Source: an uncultured Bacilli bacterium (GTDB taxonomy: Bacteria > Bacillota_I > Bacilli_A > RFN20 > CAG-449). From it: 47,277 nucleotides of DNA. Position numbers and translations under genes: made by a program. Below, in pieces: positions 18,040 through 26,899 of the stretch; position 1 is the first letter of the stretch; each line of letters starts with the position of its first letter. The notes beneath the pieces were generated by a model, which saw only the letters and a list, made by a program, of their open reading frames with translations, searched no databases and was not told where the DNA came from. The DNA is taken from assembly GCA_947629415.1 (NCBI GenBank), contig CANRDP010000010.1:1-47277 (forward strand). The letters are read 5' to 3'.

Positions 18040-18142
18040 ATCAAAAATTTGCAATTTAAGATACTACTCCGTCTTTATTTTGGACTTTAATGAATGTGAT
18101 TTACTTTTTTCTTCTAATCTAATTTATTTAGTACTTAATATA
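18040..18142 (+). repeat. Imperfect direct repeat, copy B
   Basis: Second copy of the repeat at 12123-12220, same orientation, about 5.9 kb apart. It ends about 80 bp upstream of the promoter of the O-acylation operon, so the pair encloses the entire module with its own control region. Confidence 0.6.
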
Positions 18143-18245
18143 CGATTTAATTACAATCTTTAATATTCACATAGTTTATTTTCTTTATAAGTTTTTTAGT
18201 AATGTTTAAATATTTTCTTATTTTACATTGTTTTTTTAATCTTCT

Positions 18246-18307
18246 AACAATTAATTTAATTGTTAACAAAGTTTCTTTGTAAACACAGATTTTTTGATGT
18301 TTACAAA
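18246..18307 (-). repeat. Overlapping hairpins at the end of glf
   Basis: On the minus strand three elements follow each other. TTTGTAAAC, which includes the glf stop, can pair with GTTTACAAA (18276-18284 with 18299-18307). The same middle arm can instead pair with CTTTGTTAAC (18262-18271), with one mismatch. Then comes a perfect 9-bp palindrome, AACAATTAA-T-TTAATTGTT (18246-18264). There is no clear T-run. It may be a weak terminator or RNA end-protector. Confidence 0.45.
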
Positions 18308-19401
18308 TTAAACATTTTCAAGAATTCAAAAGCATCCATGATAATATCATCCATATCATAATATTTATATCTACCTAATCGTCCCCCAAAATAGACATTG
18401 GTTTGTTTTGCTAATTCCTTATATTTCTTATATAAAGCGTTATTCTTTTCATCACAAATTGGATAATATGGTTCATCTCCTTTTTTCCATGTTCCAGAAT
18501 ATTCCTTAGATATCACTGTTTTGGGACTTTCTGTATCAAATTCAAAATGCTTGTGTTCAATAATTCTAGTAAATGGTACTTCATATTCCGTATAATTCAC
18601 TACTGCATTTCCTTGATAATTAGATTTTTCTAATATTTCTGTTTCAAAGCGAATAGTTCGATATTCTAAAGATCCATAACAATAATCAAAGAATGTATCA
18701 ATTTGCCCTGTAAATATTACATCCTTTGCATCTTTTAATAATTCTTCTTTATGTTCAAAAAAATCACAATTTAATTGAACTTTAGAATCCTTTAACATCT
18801 TTTCGATAATTTGGGTATAACCTCCAATGGGAATACCTTGATATCTATCATTAAAGTAATTATTGTTAAAAGTAAACCTTACAGGAAGTCTTTTGATGAT
18901 AAAACTAGGTAATTCAGCGCAAGGCCTTCCCCATTGTTTAGCAGTATATCCCTTCACTAATTTTTCATAAATAGTGTGTCCCACTAAACTAATAGCTTGC
19001 TCTTCTAAGTTCTTTGGCACTTGAATGTTATAGTCCTTCTTTTCTTTTTCAATGCGCGCTTGAGCTTCTTCTGGAGTGAATACATCTTTCCATAACTTAG
19101 TGAAAGTATTCATATTAAAAGGAAGGTTATAACATTCATTTTTATATCGAGCGATAGGTTGATTAATGTAGTTATTAAATGTAGCAAATTGATTAATGTA
19201 ATCCCATACCCACTTTTCATTTGTATGGAAAATATGAGCACCATATTGATGAACATTAATACCCTCAATGTTTTTTGTATAAATATTACCTGCAATATGA
19301 TTTCTTTTATCAATTACTAAGCAAGATTTCCCTTTTTTAGTTAATTCTGAGGCACATATGGCCCCAAATAAGCCTGCACCGACAATTAAATAGTCATACA
19401 T
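18301..19401 (-). CDS. glf: UDP-galactopyranose mutase
   Basis: A flavoenzyme that converts UDP-galactopyranose to UDP-galactofuranose, so the polysaccharide probably contains galactofuranose. 366 aa, the normal length. The N-terminal FAD-binding site is DYLIVGAGLFGA. It is followed by RNHIAGNIYT, HIFHTN (substrate and FAD contacts), the central KQWGRP, and the C-terminal GRLGRYKYYDMDD. AAAGGAGATTAAAAG precedes the ATG. A 235-bp gap with no intact gene separates it from wzy upstream, and hairpins follow its stop. It is close to a DUF4422 glycosyltransferase, a family frequently found with glf. Confidence 0.96.
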   Translation of the reverse strand: MYDYLIVGAGLFGAICASELTKKGKSCLVIDKRNHIAGNIYTKNIEGINVHQYGAHIFHTNEKWVWDYINQFATFNNYINQPIARYKNECYNLPFNMNTFTKLWKDVFTPEEAQARIEKEKKDYNIQVPKNLEEQAISLVGHTIYEKLVKGYTAKQWGRPCAELPSFIIKRLPVRFTFNNNYFNDRYQGIPIGGYTQIIEKMLKDSKVQLNCDFFEHKEELLKDAKDVIFTGQIDTFFDYCYGSLEYRTIRFETEILEKSNYQGNAVVNYTEYEVPFTRIIEHKHFEFDTESPKTVISKEYSGTWKKGDEPYYPICDEKNNALYKKYKELAKQTNVYFGGRLGRYKYYDMDDIIMDAFEFLKMFNL

Positions 19402-19636
19402 CTTTTAATCTCCTTTATTTTATTGATTGCTTTTATCTTTTAAAATTTCATCCGATTGATTAAAATTATTTTTGAAAATTTCTAATGCTTTCTTGTTACA
19501 TAATATGTTCTAGTAATATCACCTTTAATTTTTAAATTATTATTTGCATTTAAATAAGTTGATACTTCTTATCCTAAACCAATAACATTGCAAGATGATA
19601 CTTATTTTTCTTAATGTTTAACATCAATTTCAATTT

Positions 19637-20875
19637 TCATGATCGTGCCTCATATAATAGCAATTTATTTGATCTTTTTTCTGCAGAATGATTGTAAAAA
19701 TAAAAAATAAATGAAACTAAAAATATCATTCTATAATTGAAAAATACATCTTCAAAAATCATATAGATTATAAATAATAATATAAACGAAAGGGTTAGAT
19801 AATCTTTAGTATACTTTTTTAAAATATAGATGCATAGCCCAATTAAAGATATGTATCCTAAAATTCCAAATTGAACAAGGTATGTTGAAAACGTTGATCC
19901 ACTATTAAGATTAATTTCATCAAATGCAGTATTGATAGAATAATATGTCATGTAATTTGAAATATTATTTAATCCAACACCAAAAACTTTATTAAAATCC
20001 GACAAAGTATTAAAAAGAATAAATCCTCGACTAATTCTCGCGTTAAACGAGCCTCCTAAAACTCTTTGGAATAATCCTGTATTGATTACTAAAAAAAGTA
20101 ATAGTAATGCAAAAATAATCGAAGCAGCAAAGTATTTATTGAATGAGATATATAACGTTTTTTTACCAATTTTAACAAATTTAGAAAGAACATACATTCC
20201 CCAAAAAAAGACACCAAATGCTATTGCTGCACCAGATGCTGATAATATAATTGAAGAGGTAATAAAAATAGAAAATAGTATTTTATTTTCTTTTAAAAGA
20301 TTAATGCCTAAACAAGGCAAAACGAAAAGAGCATAATATCCAGGTTCTAAGAAAAGTGAAGAAGGCCGATAATTATAATAATTCGCTATTTCTGGCCTTT
20401 TTTCCCAAGAAAATAGCCAATTATAGTTAAGATAATTCGGCAAATAATTATTTGTTATTTTGGCATATATATATTGTATCCATAGATAAGTAGCAAAAAT
20501 AAAGACTAATTTATTATAAATGCTTAATATATATTTTAAATCAAACAATCGATAAGCTACGGATAATGCTAAAGTATATAAAATGATTTTCAAGAAAATA
20601 GTAAAGAAATCATATAATACAAAAAATGGACTTCCGAAAATCGATATCATATTAATAAGTATAATAATAATATCAATAATTAAAATTGGCCTATATATCT
20701 TAACTTTATCATATCTAACTAATACTAATAATGAATAAAACGTTACTAATGTTAAGCAAAAATCTCCGAGAGATAAAATCGGTAAAGGACTAGCATATTG
20801 ATATAAAAAAGGAATTAAAATAATCACTATGCTAAAAATCTTTTTTGCAAAGGTCATTCTTTTTTCTTTTTTCAT
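19637..20875 (-). CDS. wzy: Wzy-type polysaccharide polymerase
   Basis: Integral membrane protein (412 aa) with about ten or more hydrophobic helices. It carries the O-antigen-ligase/polymerase-type loop: FLEPGYYALFVLPCLGINLL, then SGAAIAFGVF, and GVGLNNISNY in the long extracellular loop. It should polymerise flipped repeat units on the outer face of the membrane, with chain length set by CpsC and CpsD. Its start overlaps the GT4 stop as ATGA. Wzy sequences diverge strongly; the assignment rests on topology, the motif FLEPGYYA and context. Confidence 0.82.
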   Translation of the reverse strand: MKKEKRMTFAKKIFSIVIILIPFLYQYASPLPILSLGDFCLTLVTFYSLLVLVRYDKVKIYRPILIIDIIIILINMISIFGSPFFVLYDFFTIFLKIILYTLALSVAYRLFDLKYILSIYNKLVFIFATYLWIQYIYAKITNNYLPNYLNYNWLFSWEKRPEIANYYNYRPSSLFLEPGYYALFVLPCLGINLLKENKILFSIFITSSIILSASGAAIAFGVFFWGMYVLSKFVKIGKKTLYISFNKYFAASIIFALLLLFLVINTGLFQRVLGGSFNARISRGFILFNTLSDFNKVFGVGLNNISNYMTYYSINTAFDEINLNSGSTFSTYLVQFGILGYISLIGLCIYILKKYTKDYLTLSFILLFIIYMIFEDVFFNYRMIFLVSFIFYFYNHSAEKRSNKLLLYEARS

Positions 20876-21954
20876 AGTTCATTAGCCTCGATAAATGTAA
20901 GAAAATCATTATAAGTTGCACGAATTATGTTATCTAAGACATACCTAGAATCATAAACTTTCTTAGCATTGATAGATAATTGCTTTCTATATTCGTCATT
21001 ACTCAATACGCTTTCCAATGCCTGAGCTAGTGCTTTAGGATTTTCTCTTTCAACAATCAATCCTCCATCTAAAACGTATTCTGGGAATGTGCCTACATTC
21101 GTAGCAATTACTGGTTTCCCATAGTAAAAACTACAACCAATCGTAAAAGATCCCGTTGCATCACGATAAGGTAGAACTACAATTTTGCTTTCATTTATAT
21201 AATCTATTAATTGCTGGTCAGAGATATATTGATTAATAAAAGTAATATTTTTGGAAAGTTCTATATTTTTTTGATTACAGGCAGTATTTAAATCACCTTT
21301 TCCTATCATGATACATGAATATTTATTATTTAATAAACTCATTGCCTCAATTAAAATATCAATACCTTTGTAATATTCAATTCTGCCAAAAAATAGAATA
21401 TCATATTTTTCCTTTACTGGTTTTTTATCAAATTTTAAACTATCAATCACACCAAATGGATACACCAAAATTTTCTTTTCCAATTTTGGATATTTATGAG
21501 TGATTTGTTTTTTTAAGGAATCTCCGCAAACAATTAATTTATTAGCATATTTATAATATCTTTTTAATTGCATTTTAAGAACAACCCTATCCAATAATGC
21601 AGTATGGCTATGTGGTTCTGGATCGTGTACTTGAAAAATAAGAAGATATTTTTTTAAAAATCTAGCCAATAAAATATTTGCAGGATGTGGAGTAAAAACA
21701 TACACCAAATCAGGATTAATTTTTTTAACAAAATTTTTAATTAATTTAATCTTTTTCAATGAAAAATAACCTAATTTTTCATTTCTCTTATATCTTACAT
21801 TTAAAGTTTCAATTGCGGTTAACTCATCATTTGAAACATTATCATTTGTTACACAATATAATTCGGAATAACATGAAAATTTTCGAGCATAGTATATAAA
21901 ATGATCTCTCATAACACCAGTTGTACATAAACTTATAATTATTATTTTAGACAT
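20872..21954 (-). CDS. Family 4 (group 1) glycosyltransferase
   Basis: Cytoplasmic GT-B retaining glycosyltransferase (360 aa). The C-terminal half has DILFFGRIEYYKGIDILIEA (the start of the donor domain), VVLPYRDATGSFTIGCSFYY with the expected acidic/glycine features, and GKPVIATNVGTFPEYV, typical of GT4. GAGGTAAAAAT precedes the ATG. It overlaps wzy by four bases. The start lies just after a broken copy of hddA. The sugar transferred is unknown. Confidence 0.92.
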   Translation of the reverse strand: MSKIIIISLCTTGVMRDHFIYYARKFSCYSELYCVTNDNVSNDELTAIETLNVRYKRNEKLGYFSLKKIKLIKNFVKKINPDLVYVFTPHPANILLARFLKKYLLIFQVHDPEPHSHTALLDRVVLKMQLKRYYKYANKLIVCGDSLKKQITHKYPKLEKKILVYPFGVIDSLKFDKKPVKEKYDILFFGRIEYYKGIDILIEAMSLLNNKYSCIMIGKGDLNTACNQKNIELSKNITFINQYISDQQLIDYINESKIVVLPYRDATGSFTIGCSFYYGKPVIATNVGTFPEYVLDGGLIVERENPKALAQALESVLSNDEYRKQLSINAKKVYDSRYVLDNIIRATYNDFLTFIEANEL

Positions 21955-21960
21955 ATATTT

Positions 21961-22203
21961 TTACCTCGATTTTAAGTGCTTTTTTTCATTATAATCATTA
22001 AAACAACTACAATCATATTTTACAACTTGATTTAAAATTGGTGCAATAAATTTATTCTTAACATCTTTTTTGGGCCTTAATGTGCAATAAGAGTACATAT
22101 TGATAGTATTATTTAATGCACAATTACCATAAAAATCGCAATATGGAGATACAATCATGCCTTCTTCAACTAATTTTAAAGGTTTTCTAAATTCAATAAT
22201 CAT
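21961..22203 (-). pseudogene. Truncated, decayed copy of hddA
   Basis: About 80 codons that match the first ~80 residues of the intact HddA at 24812-25846. Shared are TINMYSYCTL and LNQVV in the same spacing, and the start MIIEFRKPLKL against MIIRSRTPLRL. The ATP-binding GGGTD of HddA is replaced by EEGMI, and the reading frame ends soon after. An AAGGATATAAAA site precedes the ATG. It lies between the DUF4422 and GT4 genes and indicates a past duplication or recombination inside the locus. Confidence 0.85.
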
Positions 22204-22234
22204 TTTTATATCCTTCATTTTTCTCTTATTTTGT

Positions 22235-23017
22235 TTATTTTCCAACTGAATTTTTTCTAAATTTTCTTTTAATAAAATTAAAACCTTTTTTTAACCAATT
22301 TTGCTTTTCCATAAACATATATGATAAATCTTTAGTATTTATTTTGTTTTTTAATAAGTAAACGTCCAGTAATCTTTCTGCAAGATAACCATAAACTCTT
22401 TGTTCTGATTGATTCCAATCAGTAATATTTGTCATTTTTTCTACTTTAAACAAAATATCAAATAGCCATTCACAATACGCATCAAAAACAGATTTTTCCA
22501 TTATAAACATATTAAATCTATGTCCTGAGCGTTTTTTCATTGTATAGTTCCAAAATTCAAGATATTCTGGATAGTCATCTTTAATTACTTTTTCCGTATT
22601 ATCTAGGCCTTCTTGATGATGTGCATGTAAATATTGATTTCGATTTGTTTCTATCCAATAATGCCTTTTTTTAGGTAAAAATACTGTATTTGAATATTTT
22701 TGAATGAGTTTTAATAATTGTTTTTTGCTAAGAACATTTTTAATTTTTTTACCATGTCCTTTTCCTTTGAAATGTCTCCGATAATGTACCAAACCAATGT
22801 AATCGCACGATAAATTTTTCCATCCCCAATAAATAGCAGTTAATTCACAAAAAAACGGATTTTTAGTAGAAATATTATCTCCTGTATTATCAGAGATAAA
22901 TCCGATAGCTTCCTTACCTTCTGCACCAACATGGATAGGTAAATAAATTTCATCAGTAGGCATTTCATATTTTTTATGTGCCGCAACTAAAATTTTAATC
23001 TCTTTATTTTGCTCCAT
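22235..23017 (-). CDS. DUF4422-family capsule glycosyltransferase
   Basis: A 260-residue protein with the DUF4422 pattern: IKILVAAHKKYEMP at the start, PIHVGAEGK, FCELTAIYWGWKNL, YIGLVHYRRHF, and late YGYLAERLLDVYL. DUF4422 proteins are common in capsule and O-antigen clusters. I recall that some have been assigned galactofuranosyltransferase activity, which would fit with glf nearby; I could not check this. It overlaps hddC-gmhB by 14 bases (upstream) and ends next to the decayed hddA copy. Confidence 0.8.
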   Translation of the reverse strand: MEQNKEIKILVAAHKKYEMPTDEIYLPIHVGAEGKEAIGFISDNTGDNISTKNPFFCELTAIYWGWKNLSCDYIGLVHYRRHFKGKGHGKKIKNVLSKKQLLKLIQKYSNTVFLPKKRHYWIETNRNQYLHAHHQEGLDNTEKVIKDDYPEYLEFWNYTMKKRSGHRFNMFIMEKSVFDAYCEWLFDILFKVEKMTNITDWNQSEQRVYGYLAERLLDVYLLKNKINTKDLSYMFMEKQNWLKKGFNFIKRKFRKNSVGK

Positions 23018-24182
23018 TATTTTTAAATACTCCTATATAATTATAACGAAATTCCACCGGATATTCATCATAATTCGTTTTTCTGAAGAATAATTGCTTT
23101 ACTCCAGCTTTATAAGCGGCCTCTAAATCAGATAACTTATCCCCAATAGCAATTGATTCACTAGGATCAATATTAAATTCTTTTATTGCTTTAATAAATA
23201 ATCCCGGCTCAGGCTTTCTGCACGAACAATGGTCTTCAGGTTTATGAGGACAATAATATATTTTAGAAATAATGATATCTCGTTTCTTAAATTCATCCAT
23301 CACATAATTATTTAATTTAATTGTATCCGATTCAGGATATAATCCTTTCCCTATACCCGCTTGATTGGTAATGATAAAGATTAAATATCCTTTCTTTTGA
23401 TATTTTTTACATAAATCAAAGATGAAATCGGTAAATTGAAATTGTTCAATGGTGTGTACATGGCCATAATCGATATTAATAATTCCATCTCGATCTAAAA
23501 ATAAAGCTTTTTTCTTTTGAAAATCTTCTTGTGCTCTTAAATAATCTTCCGGTATTCCGATATCAATGAAATAATCCTCCGCTAAGAAAGCATGAATTTC
23601 TAGTTCATGAATATATTTTTCAAAAAAATCCTTTTCAAGAGAAAATACAGATGGTAAATCATACACATCAAATAAATTTTTGGGCATATAATATATGCCT
23701 CCGTTTATATATCCTTCCTGAACATGTTTTTTTTCAGAAAAAGCTATAACCTTACCATTAAAAATTTTTATTTCTCCATATCGATCAAAATGATACATAT
23801 GCTTACATGCAATTGTCAGTTGCCTTGATTTCGACATGGCATGAAAATCAATTTTAAACATCGTATCGCCATTTAAAACAAATACATAGGGATCATCTAT
23901 AAAAGATAAAGCTTTTTTAATACACCCTCCTGTACCAAGAGGCTCGTCCTCAATAGAATAAACTAGTTTTATATTTTTATAAGAATTACCAAAATAATTC
24001 ATGATAACTTCTTTTTTATATCCGACAGTAAGTACAACTTTTTCAAACTTAAAATCGTTTAATTCATCAAGTATATATTCCAAAAATGGCTTCCCGTTAA
24101 TAGAAGCCATCGGCTTTGGTAAATCCGAAACAACACTTCTTAATCGAGTGCCAAGTCCTCCCGCCAAGACAATTGCTTGCAT
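23004..24182 (-). CDS. hddC-gmhB: HddC-GmhB fusion: heptose-1-P guanylyltransferase and heptose-1,7-bisphosphatase
   Basis: Bifunctional protein of 392 aa. Residues 1 to ~225 are a nucleotidyltransferase: LAGGLGTRLRSV, LPKPMASINGKPFLEY, and FVLNGDTMF. Residues ~226-385 are an HAD-IIIA phosphatase of the GmhB type: FLDRDGIINIDYG, FIITNQAGIGKG, and a zinc-binding CPHKPEDHCSCRKPEPG, then AIGDKLSDLEAA. With GmhA and HddA it completes GDP-D-glycero-alpha-D-manno-heptose synthesis from sedoheptulose-7-phosphate: isomerisation, kinase, phosphatase, guanylylation. The two last activities are separate proteins in Aneurinibacillus and in Campylobacter. The ribosome-binding site AGAGGAAAA lies just after the gmhA stop. 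Confidence 0.9.
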   Translation of the reverse strand: MQAIVLAGGLGTRLRSVVSDLPKPMASINGKPFLEYILDELNDFKFEKVVLTVGYKKEVIMNYFGNSYKNIKLVYSIEDEPLGTGGCIKKALSFIDDPYVFVLNGDTMFKIDFHAMSKSRQLTIACKHMYHFDRYGEIKIFNGKVIAFSEKKHVQEGYINGGIYYMPKNLFDVYDLPSVFSLEKDFFEKYIHELEIHAFLAEDYFIDIGIPEDYLRAQEDFQKKKALFLDRDGIINIDYGHVHTIEQFQFTDFIFDLCKKYQKKGYLIFIITNQAGIGKGLYPESDTIKLNNYVMDEFKKRDIIISKIYYCPHKPEDHCSCRKPEPGLFIKAIKEFNIDPSESIAIGDKLSDLEAAYKAGVKQLFFRKTNYDEYPVEFRYNYIGVFKNNGAK

Positions 24183-24183
24183 T

Positions 24184-24849
24184 TTAATTTTCCTCTAATC
24201 CAAAAAATTCTTCTTCCAATGCCAAACAAATAGCATGATAAATCGGCAAATGAAGTTCTTGGATTTTAAAAGTCTCACTTTCAGTAGCTTTTATCGTTAA
24301 ATCACTCAATAATTCCAATTTTGAATTTTTCTTCCCCGTTAAAGAGATGACATTCATGCCAATAGCCTTGGCCACTTTCGCAGCATAAATACAATTTAAA
24401 GAATTTCCGGAAGTAGATATACAAAGAAGCGTATCTCCTTTTTTTCCATATCCTAAAACTTGTTGTGCAAAAACCGCACTGGGTAATTGATCATTTGAAA
24501 ATGCCGTGGACAAAGCAACTTCGGAAACCAAAGAAATCGCCGGTAATCCATATTGCAAGCAAGAAGAAAGTTCTTCATCATTAATTTTATTTACTAAATC
24601 TTTATCAAGCTTTCTAGGTAAAATGAATCCTTTCATTAATTCTCCGACAATATGTTCCGAATCAGAAGCAGATCCCCCATTTCCGCACACTAAAAGTTTC
24701 TTACCAGTTTGAAATGTTTCAATTAACATTTCTACACTAGAAAGAATATCTTTTTTACACACCTCAAGTTGAGGATATCTTTCCATTAATGTTTCAATAT
24801 GTTTTAAACTACTATTCTTCATCATAAATTGTCCAAGCTTGTGCTCCAT
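24184..24849 (-). CDS. gmhA: Sedoheptulose-7-phosphate isomerase
   Basis: SIS-family isomerase, 221 aa, first step of heptose synthesis. The motif VCGNGGSASDSEHIVGELMK (near 56-75) is diagnostic for GmhA, with SSCLQYGLPAISL and CISTSGNSLNCI following. The C-terminal ESETFKIQELHLPIYHAICL carries the Glu and His of the active site. The start at 24849 overlaps hddA by 38 bases; ATG codons at 24825 or 24822 are possible alternatives, and no strong ribosome-binding site decides between them. The active site is fully present. Confidence 0.94.
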   Translation of the reverse strand: MEHKLGQFMMKNSSLKHIETLMERYPQLEVCKKDILSSVEMLIETFQTGKKLLVCGNGGSASDSEHIVGELMKGFILPRKLDKDLVNKINDEELSSCLQYGLPAISLVSEVALSTAFSNDQLPSAVFAQQVLGYGKKGDTLLCISTSGNSLNCIYAAKVAKAIGMNVISLTGKKNSKLELLSDLTIKATESETFKIQELHLPIYHAICLALEEEFFGLEEN

Positions 24850-25846
24850 ATTCTACAAGATCTACGACTTTTGTTTTTCCTTCATCTCTATTTTTTAATT
24901 CTCTTATTAAATCATATCGCTTTTCGGGATCACACCATATAATCATGAATCCTCCGCCTCCAGCACCGCTGATTTTAGCAGCTTTACCGCCATGAGTCAT
25001 AATAAAATCATAGATTTCTTCCATTTGAGGGTTGGAAATACAGTCGGCCATTTTCTTTTTTTCCATCCAATTTTGATTTAAACAATTCGCAATTTCTTCA
25101 AAACGCCCTTTTAAAATCGCTTCTTTCATTGCAATAGTTTGCTCTTTTATATGCATCATTGCTTCTAAAGATTTTTCATTTTTTGCCGCTTCAATTTGAT
25201 TTTCTATAATTTTTCCGGAATCGCGAGAAACACCTGTATAATATAATACAATAGAATTTTGAATCTCATTTTTTATCCATTTTTTCATTCGTAAAGGATT
25301 TACAATTACACGATTATTTTCATAAAATTCCATATAATTAAATCCCCCGAAAGTCGCGGCATATTGGTCTTGTTTTCCACCTTTAAACTTCAAATCATTT
25401 CTTTCAATATCAAAAGCCAATTGTGCAGTATCATATTCCCCTAAAGGTAAATTTAACCATTCCTGAAAAGCTTTTATAATGGTCACTACCATAGTAGATG
25501 ATGTTCCAAGTCCAGAACCGGCCGGTGCATCGCTATATGTTGTCATTTCAAAAGATAAAGGTTTATGCCGATTAAAATCTTTGACAATTCGGTTATATAT
25601 ACCGCAATGCAAAGGAAGTTTATCATCAATAGGAATCTCTTTTGCAGTATCAAATTCAACTACTTGATTTAAATCAGATGCAATAAATTTTATTTTGCCA
25701 TTCTTTGTAGGTTTTAATGTACAATAAGAATACATATTAATTGTTACATTTAATACGCAACCACCATATTCATCACAAAACGGAGAGATGTCTGTTCCTC
25801 CCCCGGCTAAACCTAATCGTAATGGCGTTCTTGAACGAATAATCAT
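24812..25846 (-). CDS. hddA: D-glycero-alpha-D-manno-heptose-7-phosphate kinase
   Basis: GHMP-family kinase, 344 aa from the ATG at 25846, which has GGAGGAAG eight bases before it. The family's conserved start RSRTPLRLGLAGGGTDISPF follows at once. The GHMP ATP-binding motif PAGSGLGTSSTM lies near residues 100-111. The C-terminal KISGAGGGGFMIIW matches motif 3. It adds phosphate at C1 of heptose-7-phosphate to make the 1,7-bisphosphate that GmhB and HddC use. A partial duplicate lies at 21961-22203. It is the second gene of the operon that begins with the initiating sugar transferase. Confidence 0.94.
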   Translation of the reverse strand: MIIRSRTPLRLGLAGGGTDISPFCDEYGGCVLNVTINMYSYCTLKPTKNGKIKFIASDLNQVVEFDTAKEIPIDDKLPLHCGIYNRIVKDFNRHKPLSFEMTTYSDAPAGSGLGTSSTMVVTIIKAFQEWLNLPLGEYDTAQLAFDIERNDLKFKGGKQDQYAATFGGFNYMEFYENNRVIVNPLRMKKWIKNEIQNSIVLYYTGVSRDSGKIIENQIEAAKNEKSLEAMMHIKEQTIAMKEAILKGRFEEIANCLNQNWMEKKKMADCISNPQMEEIYDFIMTHGGKAAKISGAGGGGFMIIWCDPEKRYDLIRELKNRDEGKTKVVDLVEYGAQAWTIYDEE

Positions 25847-25882
25847 CGTGACTTCCTCCACTCAAATATATTTTAATGAAAA

Positions 25883-26677
25883 TCAGTGTGCTTCGTCTGA
25901 TTTAAACAAAACTCCAAAAGTCTTAAAAATAAGTTTTAAATCAAACCAAATACTGCGATATTCAAAATACTCTAATTCCATTCTTTGCCGTTCAGTAGAT
26001 TGATAAGTAACTTGACTTCTTCCATGTGTTTGCCAATACCCAGTTAAACCAGGTCGTGCACATAAAAGAATTTTTTGTTCTTCTTCGGAATAATATTTTT
26101 TTAATTCATTTTCGCTTATCGGTCGCGGACCAACAAAAGACATACTGCCGAATAAAATATTGAATAATTGAGGCAATTCATCGATTGAAGTTTTTCGTAA
26201 AATATGTCCTATTTTTGTGATACGAGGATCATGCTCTAATTTTCTTTCTTCAAGCCAAATATTATATTCTTCTTCCGTAAGATAATCTTTGATTCTCTTT
26301 TCAGCATCTTTATACATTGTTCGAAATTTATATGCTTTGATGGTTTTTCCATTTTTACCTACTCTTTTGTCTTTAAATAAAATAGGACCACGCGAAGTAA
26401 TTTTCACAAGAATTCCAGTAATAAGAAGCAATGGTGACAATATAATTATTGCCAGAAAAGAAGCGAAAATATCAAAGGATCTTTTTAAAAATAAGTAAAA
26501 CTTTCCTCCTCGGATTTTCCTTTCTTTTTTTGAATCCACGGATGTACTTAACTTTTCTTTTTCGTCTGAAACATCGGTTACCGATATTTTATCCGTGTTT
26601 TTTGTTTCCTCAGATTTTATAGTTTCTTGTTTCATTATGTTTTCCATGTTACTATCATTTTTTTGAATGTCATCCAT
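25883..26677 (-). CDS. Initiating undecaprenyl-phosphate sugar phosphotransferase
   Basis: Bacterial sugar transferase (264 aa) that starts the repeat unit by moving a sugar-1-phosphate to undecaprenyl phosphate. After a polar, low-complexity N-terminus (about 1-55) comes the re-entrant membrane helix KRSFDIFASFLAIIILSPLL. The catalytic core follows with FKDKRVGKNGK, KFRTM, KIGHILRKTSIDELPQLFN and GSMSFVGPRP, then RPGLTGYWQTHGRS and the C-terminal DLKLIFKTFGVLF. This is the short PglC-like form without the WbaP N-terminal domain. It heads the operon running to wzy. Its promoter and an adjoining G9 tract lie 180-230 bp upstream. Confidence 0.95.
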   Translation of the reverse strand: MDDIQKNDSNMENIMKQETIKSEETKNTDKISVTDVSDEKEKLSTSVDSKKERKIRGGKFYLFLKRSFDIFASFLAIIILSPLLLITGILVKITSRGPILFKDKRVGKNGKTIKAYKFRTMYKDAEKRIKDYLTEEEYNIWLEERKLEHDPRITKIGHILRKTSIDELPQLFNILFGSMSFVGPRPISENELKKYYSEEEQKILLCARPGLTGYWQTHGRSQVTYQSTERQRMELEYFEYRSIWFDLKLIFKTFGVLFKSDEAH

Positions 26678-26861
26678 AAGTTAATCTCACTTCCCAAAGC
26701 TTTAAAATATTCCAAAATTACCATAAAAAAAGAATCTTTTCGACATTTTTTACTAAAAACGATTTATTGCAAAATTGGATTTCCATAATTTTTTTATTAA
26801 AATACAACAACCTTAAGTGTTTCCCATAGAAATATCGGGTACAAAGTATTTTAACGTTTTT

Positions 26862-26890
26862 ATTATACCTTAACAAAACTCCATTGACAA
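26862..26890 (-). promoter_or_regulatory. Sigma-A promoter of the initiating-transferase/heptose operon
   Basis: On the minus strand, TTGTCA (26885-26890) and TATAAT (26862-26867) are separated by exactly 17 bp. The leader would be about 175 bases long. The rest of the 301-bp gap between cpsB and this gene holds no gene. Confidence 0.75.
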
Positions 26891-26899
26891 TAAAAATGA

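Larger units (their letters stand above)
17733..18300. other. Regulatory region upstream of the O-acylation operon
   Basis: It contains the operon promoter, repeat copy B and the hairpins after glf. A possible 61-codon leader ORF (GTG start at 17941 preceded by GGGAG, ending at 17756) lies between promoter and lipoprotein gene. Its sequence looks like no known protein and it may be chance. Confidence 0.4.

Noticed and set aside
19402-19636. Possible decayed gene between wzy and glf
   Set aside because: Short open stretches occur in different frames with a good start codon at 19640, but no stretch could be matched to a family; it may be a remnant or plain intergenic DNA.
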